Shown here piece by piece: positions 63,801-64,000 of a stretch of 64,000 nucleotides of DNA. The stretch is from contig NC_077234.1 of NCBI RefSeq assembly GCF_027887165.1, positions 163,116,877 through 163,180,876 on the forward strand. The letters run 5' to 3'. The notes below the pieces were generated by a model. That model was not told the DNA's origin. It made no database searches and saw only the letters and a list, made by a program, of their open reading frames with translations. Position numbers and translations under genes: made by a program. The stretch comes from Monodelphis domestica. Its lineage: Eukaryota; Chordata; Mammalia; Didelphimorphia; Didelphidae. Position 1 is the stretch's first letter. Each line of letters begins with the position of its first letter.

Positions 63801-63900
63801 CAGGTTTGCTATGCAAAAGAATTAAAGGAAGGATTTGTGGAGTATACCGAGCAAGTAGTTAAGCTGATGGTTCCCTTGCTGAAATTTTATTTTCACGATG
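13777..63900 (+). CDS. IPO5: Importin-5 (IPO5), 18 coding exons, 3' end beyond window
   Basis: Nuclear transport receptor of the importin-beta family. It binds cargo in the cytoplasm, passes the nuclear pore and releases cargo on binding RanGTP; family cargoes include ribosomal proteins and core histones. The spliced exons give 2161 nt (720 codons plus one base) with no stop and no frame break. They match human IPO5 (about 1,097 residues, recalled from memory) almost residue for residue after a slightly longer N-terminal alanine run. Visible landmarks are the start [22 protein letters not shown]-type helical repeats throughout, an acidic loop near residues 317-336 ([20 protein letters not shown]) and a second acidic patch, MSDDDGWEF, near residue 655. 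The start is the first ATG after a CpG-island leader and sits in gcgcaATGg context. Exon spans are listed separately. Introns 7, 11, 12 and 16 are very short (73-101 bp). Intron 12 uses a GC donor and intron 18 a U12-type AT donor. The last third of the protein is not in the window. Confidence 0.98.
14360..17250. other. Intron 1, 5' part, no gene
   Basis: Pyrimidine-rich to about 14690, then AT-rich. A short (TA)n lies at 14785-14801 and a GTT run at 16269-16290. No element recognised otherwise. Confidence 0.4.
17255..17415 (-). mobile_element. CORE/MIR-type SINE
   Basis: Antisense: 'gatgaggaaactgagaccca', 'caaagtgacacag', 'gaattgaacccag'. Confidence 0.75.
17575..17705 (+). mobile_element. 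CORE/MIR-type SINE, 5' part
   Basis: 'gaagacctgggttcaagtac', 'cagctgtgtggccctgggc', 'gagtcacttaacctctca'. Cut off before the usual 3' half. Confidence 0.75.
18780..18953 (-). mobile_element. Marsupial tRNA-derived SINE
   Basis: Antisense: 'ggcagaagagtggtaaggac', 'gacttgcccagagtcatata', ending near 'ctggtgcccttcccccc'. Confidence 0.85.
18965..19070 (-). mobile_element. CORE/MIR-type SINE fragment
   Basis: Antisense core 'ataaggaaactaaggcttag' and 'atgacttgcccaaagtcc', running directly into the microsatellite. Confidence 0.6.
19073..19215. repeat. Compound microsatellite (TG)29 and (ACTAT)~15.6
   Basis: 58 bp of pure TG (19073-19130), a 7-bp spacer, then about 78 bp of pure ACTAT pentamer (19138-19215). 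Both arrays are uninterrupted, so probably unstable and polymorphic. The open frame through them is an artefact. Confidence 0.95.
19220..21220. other. Intron 1, 3' part, no feature recognised
   Basis: AT-rich intron sequence with no recognisable repeat or gene. Confidence 0.4.
21385..22090 (-). repeat. L2 LINE, minus orientation
   Basis: 'acagtccttgtcctcaagaa', 'gagttatgtggtcaaatctg', 'ctattaaaatagccaaggcg', 'aggaggtaataagttgaggt': antisense L2 in the usual order, ending about 60 bp before exon 2. Confidence 0.75.
22153..22233 (+). CDS. IPO5: IPO5 coding exon 2 (residues 34-60)
   Basis: Encodes [19 protein letters not shown] followed by RNTTAAEE. Acceptor tttttcttag and donor gtatta, phase 0 on both sides. 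It completes the first HEAT repeat, which belongs to the Ran-binding N-terminal arch in this family. Confidence 0.97.
22440..22570 (-). mobile_element. CORE/MIR-type SINE remnant
   Basis: 'acatgaagaaactgaaatcc', 'gagtgatgaatctgttgact'. Short and diverged. Confidence 0.45.
23059..23253 (+). mobile_element. Marsupial tRNA-derived SINE
   Basis: 'ggggcatctgggtagctcag' through 'cattgcctagcccttaccac' to 'tatgggtttaaaaac'. A short duplication, ataagtt, flanks it (23052-23058 and about 23254-23260). Confidence 0.88.
24205..24345 (-). mobile_element. CORE/MIR-type SINE remnant
   Basis: 'agaatcataggatttaaaac', 'cttcattttacaaaataaag', 'gctgagcccagagatatt'. Diverged. Confidence 0.45.
24560..25260. other. 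Unexplained, less AT-rich block in intron 2
   Basis: About 700 bp visibly richer in G and C than the flanking intron, with two open stretches on the + strand (24572-24817 and 25067-25267). I recognise no protein, repeat or RNA in it. It could be a decayed retrocopy or an unfamiliar repeat. Confidence 0.25.
25469..25618 (-). mobile_element. Marsupial tRNA-derived SINE
   Basis: 'aacccttaccttttatctta', 'cttgcccagggtcacacagc', 'ctgagccaccaagctgcccc'. A deletion removes the usual left-middle part. Confidence 0.88.
25780..25880 (-). repeat. L2 3'-end fragment
   Basis: 'agacaaagtgctaagtactg' followed by 'ttaggagatatccattcta': antisense L2 end. Confidence 0.5.
26140..26365 (-). mobile_element. CORE/MIR-type SINE
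   Basis: Near full length in antisense: 'gctagcatttataaggtact', 'cattttatcatcacaacaac', 'ccccattttacagagacaga', 'gacttgcctaagggtcacac'. Confidence 0.8.
26935..27530 (-). repeat. L2 LINE, minus orientation
   Basis: 'ttaagtacttactatgtgga', 'actgtgctaggcactgagaa', then 'aatggccttgcaagcattct' and 'aatttaataggagta', the antisense 3' end and 3' ORF region. Diverged. Confidence 0.65.
27726..27918 (+). CDS. IPO5: IPO5 coding exon 3 (residues 61-125)
   Basis: Encodes [17 protein letters not shown] through AAELARNLI plus the first base of an Asp codon. Acceptor ttatttag, donor gtactt. It carries a few conservative differences from human as recalled (for example [10 protein letters not shown]). Confidence 0.97.
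27920..30835. other. Intron 3, mostly unrecognised
   Basis: AT-rich. A weak SINE-like stretch lies near 28845-29020 ('gatcacccagctaatgtctc'). The C17/A12 tract at 29292-29320 is listed separately. Nothing else recognised. Confidence 0.4.
29292..29320. repeat. Homopolymer tract C17 then A12
   Basis: Seventeen C followed directly by twelve A, without interruption. Either a true hypermutable tract or a site of assembly error in length. Confidence 0.9.
30841..30943 (+). CDS. IPO5: IPO5 coding exon 4 (residues 125-159)
   Basis: Encodes [19 protein letters not shown] through LREAALHIF and the first two bases of a Trp codon. Acceptor tgcttccag, donor gtatat. Confidence 0.97.
30960..32040. other. 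Intron 4, no element recognised
   Basis: AT-rich; short mixed (CA)n/(TA)n near 31385-31420. Confidence 0.4.
32067..32163 (+). CDS. IPO5: IPO5 coding exon 5 (residues 159-191)
   Basis: Encodes [19 protein letters not shown] through CMQDQEHPA. Acceptor atttttag, donor gtaata. The following intron is only 239 bp. Confidence 0.97.
32403..32507 (+). CDS. IPO5: IPO5 coding exon 6 (residues 192-226)
   Basis: Encodes [19 protein letters not shown] through SDLLPGILQ. Acceptor cttttcag, donor gtaaga, phase 0 at both ends. Confidence 0.97.
32510..34670. other. Intron 6, 5' half, no gene
   Basis: AT-rich. A (TA)n followed by a T-run sits at 33858-33893. A possible L2 3'-end scrap lies near 33695 ('aacaaatatttactcaaatg'). 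Confidence 0.4.
34690..34860 (+). mobile_element. Diverged CORE/MIR-type SINE
   Basis: 'gagagacatgggtttatttc', 'gatgataggcaaatctctta', 'acctctctctcaatttac' follow the order of a CORE-SINE. Confidence 0.45.
35032..36228 (+). mobile_element. 1.2-kb element with hAT-like ends, non-coding interior
   Basis: The left end 'cagtgaagggggggaacctt' and right end 'ataggtttgccatcatg' resemble the inverted termini of the short hAT at 2761-2983. The candidate 8-bp flanks tcttagta (35024-35031) and gcttagag (36229-36236) agree at five of eight bases. The interior is G-rich for its surroundings and carries no transposase I can see. It may be a deleted hAT carrying foreign filler, or two elements joined. Confidence 0.5.
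36577..36699 (+). CDS. IPO5: IPO5 coding exon 7 (residues 227-267)
   Basis: Encodes [19 protein letters not shown] through [10 protein letters not shown]. Acceptor cttttatag, donor gtaaat. Intron 7 behind it is just 73 bp. Confidence 0.97.
36773..36893 (+). CDS. IPO5: IPO5 coding exon 8 (residues 268-308)
   Basis: Encodes [19 protein letters not shown] through [10 protein letters not shown] plus one base. Acceptor gttttatag, donor gtaagt. Confidence 0.97.
37330..38170. repeat. CR1/L3-type LINE fragment
   Basis: 'tctgccctccagggtcag', 'ttaatgcagcctaaactttc', 'gctgccacatcacattgttt' and 'ggatacaggtcatccgggcc' match my memory of old CR1/L3 repeats in mammals and birds. Family placement is from memory; strand left open. 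Confidence 0.5.
38175..38925. other. Intron 8, middle, no feature recognised
   Basis: AT-rich; nothing recognised. Confidence 0.35.
38930..39050 (+). mobile_element. CORE/MIR-type SINE fragment
   Basis: 'gacctaggtgcaaatcctga', 'acctgtgtgaccttagacag', 'cttatctatagaatgaagga'. Confidence 0.55.
39590..39690 (-). repeat. L2 3'-end fragment
   Basis: 'cattcagtcagtattttatt' with a TA-rich core and 'cagttcctatcctgag': antisense L2 terminus. Confidence 0.45.
40466..40644 (-). mobile_element. Marsupial tRNA-derived SINE
   Basis: 'aaacctttacttttctgttt', 'gcctagggttcacacagcta', 'ctaggccacctagctgctca'. Confidence 0.88.
40890..41100 (-). mobile_element. CORE/MIR-type SINE
   Basis: 'tttacaaagtacttcacaaa', 'tcttatttgatcatcacagt', 'caggattcaaactcaagact'. 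Antisense and diverged. Confidence 0.6.
41259..41346 (+). CDS. IPO5: IPO5 coding exon 9, acidic loop (residues 308-337)
   Basis: Encodes [16 protein letters not shown] and [12 protein letters not shown], a run dominated by Asp and Glu. In importin-beta receptors an acidic loop at this place contacts RanGTP and helps set cargo release; that role is family knowledge. Acceptor gtatttag, donor gtaatt. Confidence 0.97.
41360..42415. other. Intron 9, 5' part, no feature recognised
   Basis: AT-rich; nothing recognised. Confidence 0.35.
42428..42766 (-). mobile_element. 5'-truncated L1, 3' UTR only
   Basis: 'ccatggttacaagattcctg', 'tgatcaagaactatttcttt' are marsupial L1 3' UTR in antisense, with the poly(A) tail seen as a T-rich run at the left. 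Flanked by an imperfect duplication around ggtgact. Confidence 0.75.
42770..43635. other. Intron 9, between two L1 copies, no feature
   Basis: AT-rich; nothing recognised. Confidence 0.35.
43640..44335 (-). mobile_element. 5'-truncated L1, ORF2 tail and 3' UTR
   Basis: Same 3' UTR as the copy at 42428, continuing into the antisense end of ORF2 ('gcgcagctatgaatattctt' and 'caagtctttttccttattat'). Stops near 'agtgccctttggatatggtt'. Confidence 0.85.
44340..45170. other. Intron 9, 3' part, no feature recognised
   Basis: AT-rich; nothing recognised. Confidence 0.35.
45177..45283 (+). CDS. IPO5: IPO5 coding exon 10 (residues 337-373)
   Basis: Encodes [19 protein letters not shown] through EHIMQMLQN plus one base of Pro. 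Acceptor tgtttag, donor gtaagc. Confidence 0.97.
45567..47062 (-). mobile_element. 5'-truncated L1 with ORF2 C-terminal region
   Basis: About 1.5 kb in antisense: 3' UTR at the left, then ORF2 coding. Open segments at 46482-46862 ([34 protein letters not shown]) and 46208-46465 ([19 protein letters not shown]) match the ORF2 region from after the reverse transcriptase to the Cys-containing tail. A 16-bp target duplication with one mismatch flanks it (45551-45566 and 47063-47078). No reverse transcriptase core is present. Confidence 0.9.
47270..47930 (-). repeat. L2 LINE, minus orientation
   Basis: 'acccttgccctcaacagact' near 47370 and 'gcctaggtgactggggaaat ... aaaatgatgagctttgtttt' near 47700-47790 are antisense L2. 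Diverged. Confidence 0.6.
47935..49350. other. Intron 10, middle, no feature recognised
   Basis: AT-rich; nothing recognised. Confidence 0.35.
49366..49541 (-). mobile_element. Marsupial tRNA-derived SINE
   Basis: 'aaactcttaccatcaatatt', 'cttgcccagggtcacacagc', 'ctgagctacacacagctgcc'. Imperfect flanking repeats catAactatttttt and catAgctacttttt suggest the target duplication. Lies about 150 bp before exon 11. Confidence 0.88.
49695..49819 (+). CDS. IPO5: IPO5 coding exon 11 (residues 373-414)
   Basis: Encodes [19 protein letters not shown] through FVLLFLQDP, a classic HEAT-repeat pattern. Acceptor ttctgcag, donor gtaagt. Intron 11 is 101 bp. Confidence 0.97.
49921..50010 (+). CDS. IPO5: IPO5 coding exon 12 (residues 415-444)
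   Basis: Encodes [19 protein letters not shown] through KKFHEK. The frame requires the exon to end at ...gagaag, so intron 12 (78 bp) begins gcaagtaag: a GC-AG intron. A GT four bases downstream would add GCAA and break the frame into exon 13. Confidence 0.96.
50011..50016 (+). promoter_or_regulatory. IPO5: GC splice donor of intron 12
   Basis: gcaagt after exon-final aag: the strong consensus AG|GCAAGT seen at GC-AG introns. The 78-bp intron ends in ctatacag. Confidence 0.93.
50089..50262 (+). CDS. IPO5: IPO5 coding exon 13 (residues 445-502)
   Basis: Encodes [19 protein letters not shown] through [10 protein letters not shown]. Acceptor tatacag, donor gtaggt, phase 0 at both ends. Confidence 0.97.
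50270..52730. other. Intron 13, largely unrecognised
   Basis: A diverged antisense CORE/MIR SINE probably lies at 51290-51450 ('gatttgcccaagatcataca'). The rest shows no repeat, gene or RNA that I recognise. Confidence 0.35.
52740..52958 (+). CDS. IPO5: IPO5 coding exon 14 (residues 503-575)
   Basis: Longest exon in the window. Encodes [19 protein letters not shown] through [10 protein letters not shown]. Acceptor cttttcaag, donor gtaaga. Confidence 0.97.
53472..53555 (+). CDS. IPO5: IPO5 coding exon 15 (residues 576-603)
   Basis: Encodes [19 protein letters not shown] and SELEDDDPQ, ending in an acidic patch. The SEL triplet differs from human NDM as recalled. Acceptor gtttctag, donor gtaaat. 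Confidence 0.97.
53560..54680. other. Intron 15, 5' part, no feature recognised
   Basis: AT-rich, with a short (CA)-like stretch at 54055-54090. Confidence 0.35.
54690..55400 (+). mobile_element. Old L1 fragment, ORF2 end
   Basis: Sense-strand traces of ORF2 end: 'agccattccccaaatgataa', 'gagaaatacaaatcaaaaca', 'tggtagaattgtgaaccgat', 'gatggaatactcttgggcca'. Strongly diverged. It directly precedes the mitochondrial insert, and a possible L1 3' tail follows it (56919-57020, 'tgggaaggagagggagg'). Confidence 0.7.
56005..56237 (+). mobile_element. Marsupial tRNA-derived SINE inside the NUMT
   Basis: Begins with a run of 16 G, then cagctgggtatctcagtgg, and ends with gggttt and an A-rich tail. The duplication aaaacccaa (55996-56004 and 56238-56246) comes from the 12S sequence. 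It also carries a short internal tandem duplication around 'caaatctggcctcacag' and 'caaatttggcctcagac'. Confidence 0.93.
56455..56636 (+). mobile_element. Unidentified 182-bp hairpin-rich insert in the NUMT
   Basis: Sequence foreign to 12S rRNA, bounded by an exact 11-bp duplication, ctctacattag, at 56444-56454 and 56637-56647. Internal inverted repeats: CTCGG/CCGAG (56464-56468, 56472-56476), TGTCTTTGTGC/GCACAAAGACA (56486-56496, 56526-56536) and, nested within, TCATCTAT/ATAGATGA (56501-56508, 56514-56521). There is no A-tail and no open frame of note. The duplication length fits LINE-type target-primed insertion, suggesting a SINE derived from a folded RNA. I cannot name the family. Confidence 0.75.
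57020..57790. other. Intron 15, no feature recognised
   Basis: AT-rich with purine-rich patches; nothing recognised. Confidence 0.35.
58011..59134 (-). mobile_element. 5'-truncated L1 with ORF2 C-terminus
   Basis: The antisense open segment 58393-58980 gives the ORF2 tail: [37 protein letters not shown], then [20 protein letters not shown] and [14 protein letters not shown]. The 3' UTR and poly(A) run lie to the left. A perfect 17-bp duplication, tttattcatagattttt, flanks it (57994-58010 and 59135-59151). Nearly 200 codons are open, so it is fairly young. Too short to encode an enzyme. Confidence 0.93.
59560..59756 (-). mobile_element. Marsupial tRNA-derived SINE
   Basis: 'gacttgcccagggtcacaca', 'gatttgaacccaggatctcc', 'ctgagtcacctagctgttcc'. 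Sits in the L2 3' region about 200 bp before exon 16. Flanks agacgcttttt and agatgctcttttt suggest the duplication. Confidence 0.9.
59956..60088 (+). CDS. IPO5: IPO5 coding exon 16 (residues 604-648)
   Basis: Encodes [19 protein letters not shown] through KPEVALLD plus one base. Acceptor cctttag, donor gtaagt. Intron 16 is 87 bp. Confidence 0.97.
60176..60297 (+). CDS. IPO5: IPO5 coding exon 17 (residues 648-688)
   Basis: Encodes [19 protein letters not shown] through EKSTACQML. In the yeast orthologue Kap121 a long insertion in a HEAT repeat lies in this part of the protein and takes part in Ran-driven cargo release; this parallel is inferred by position. Acceptor tttaatag, donor gtaaga. 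Confidence 0.97.
60515..60695 (+). mobile_element. Marsupial tRNA-derived SINE, 5' part diverged
   Basis: 'gaacctgggcaagtcactta', 'ccattgcctagcccttgcca', 'cagtattgattctaagcaga' and an A-rich tail. Confidence 0.85.
61435..61650 (+). mobile_element. CORE/MIR-type SINE
   Basis: 'cctgaggtcaggaagacctt', 'gctgggtgaccctgagcaag', 'cctcaactgttaaatgaggt', ending 'ctatataaatgctaactatt'. Confidence 0.85.
62909..63079 (-). mobile_element. Diverged tRNA-derived SINE inside L2
   Basis: 'aagggctaggtaaacagagg', 'acctagagtcacaattagga', 'ctacctagctacccc'. Perfect 9-bp duplication, ttagaattt, at 62900-62908 and 63080-63088. Confidence 0.75.
63170..63800. other. Intron 17, 3' part, no feature recognised
   Basis: AT-rich; nothing recognised before the exon 18 acceptor. 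Confidence 0.35.
63804..63900 (+). CDS. IPO5: IPO5 coding exon 18 (residues 689-721, last in window)
   Basis: Encodes [19 protein letters not shown] through LLKFYFHD and the first base of a Gly codon; the protein should continue GVRVAAAES as in human. The exon is followed at once by atatcctatg, a U12-type donor, with no usable GT at the required position. Acceptor tgtttcag. Confidence 0.95.
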
Positions 63901-63910
63901 ATATCCTATG
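63901..63910 (+). promoter_or_regulatory. IPO5: U12-type (AT) splice donor of intron 18
   Basis: atatcctatg directly follows the last coding base required by the protein alignment. U12 donors of the AT-AC class read ATATCCTTT; the first seven bases match exactly and position 8 is A for T. The branch site and acceptor lie beyond the window. Confidence 0.85.
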
Positions 63911-64000
63911 TCTTTTAAACATAAAATTCACTTGTAGTTATAACTGCAATTAAATATAGCTTGTGTACATTGGTACTGTTATCACCACAGGATAAAATTA

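Noticed and set aside
63901-63953. Short alternative C-terminus ([10 protein letters not shown]... then stop) as the true protein end
   Set aside because: Importin-5 continues GVRVAAAES after this point in relatives, and a U12 donor sits at the junction. It remains possible as a retained-intron form only.

Overview
The window is vertebrate, almost certainly marsupial, nuclear DNA carrying the 5' two-thirds of one host gene, IPO5 (importin-5, also called RanBP5 or karyopherin beta-3), on the + strand. The marsupial call rests on the repeats: many copies of a tRNA-derived SINE whose body reads 'gtgaccctgggcaagtcac ... cattgcctagcccttaccac', marsupial-type L1 3' ends, abundant L2 and CORE/MIR SINEs, and a long LTR of a type I associate with marsupials. 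The species cannot be settled from the sequence alone.

Layout. Bases 1-12850 are AT-rich upstream sequence built largely of nested repeats: an L2 in minus orientation split by a solo LTR, then an L2 in plus orientation split by a small hAT transposon, then SINEs and an old L1 fragment. Bases 12850-14350 are a CpG-rich promoter island with paired CCAAT boxes, GC boxes, two AP-1 sites and a CTG-rich 5' leader. The IPO5 start codon is at 13777. Eighteen coding exons follow (13777-63900), which I joined by reading frame and splice sites. They give 2161 nt, or 720 codons plus one base, of a protein about 1,100 residues long. The 3' third of the gene lies beyond the window.

The product is a HEAT-repeat nuclear import receptor. 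It carries cargo such as ribosomal proteins and histones through the nuclear pore and releases it on binding RanGTP. The window encodes the N-terminal HEAT repeats with the acidic loop (exon 9), the central HEAT repeats (exons 10-15) and the acidic insertion region of exon 17.

Two introns have unusual splice signals. Intron 12 starts with GC rather than GT. Intron 18, cut off by the window edge, starts with ATATCCT, the signature of the minor (U12) spliceosome.

The introns hold the remaining notable structure. Intron 15 contains a nuclear copy of mitochondrial DNA (tRNA-Phe, 12S rRNA, tRNA-Val) that was later hit by a SINE and by a 182-bp hairpin-rich insert I cannot name. The same intron has an L2 hit by an L1 and a SINE. 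Intron 6 holds a 1.2-kb element with hAT-like ends. Introns 9 and 10 hold several 5'-truncated L1 copies. Intron 1 carries a compound TG/ACTAT microsatellite. No second gene, functional RNA gene or CRISPR-like array was seen.
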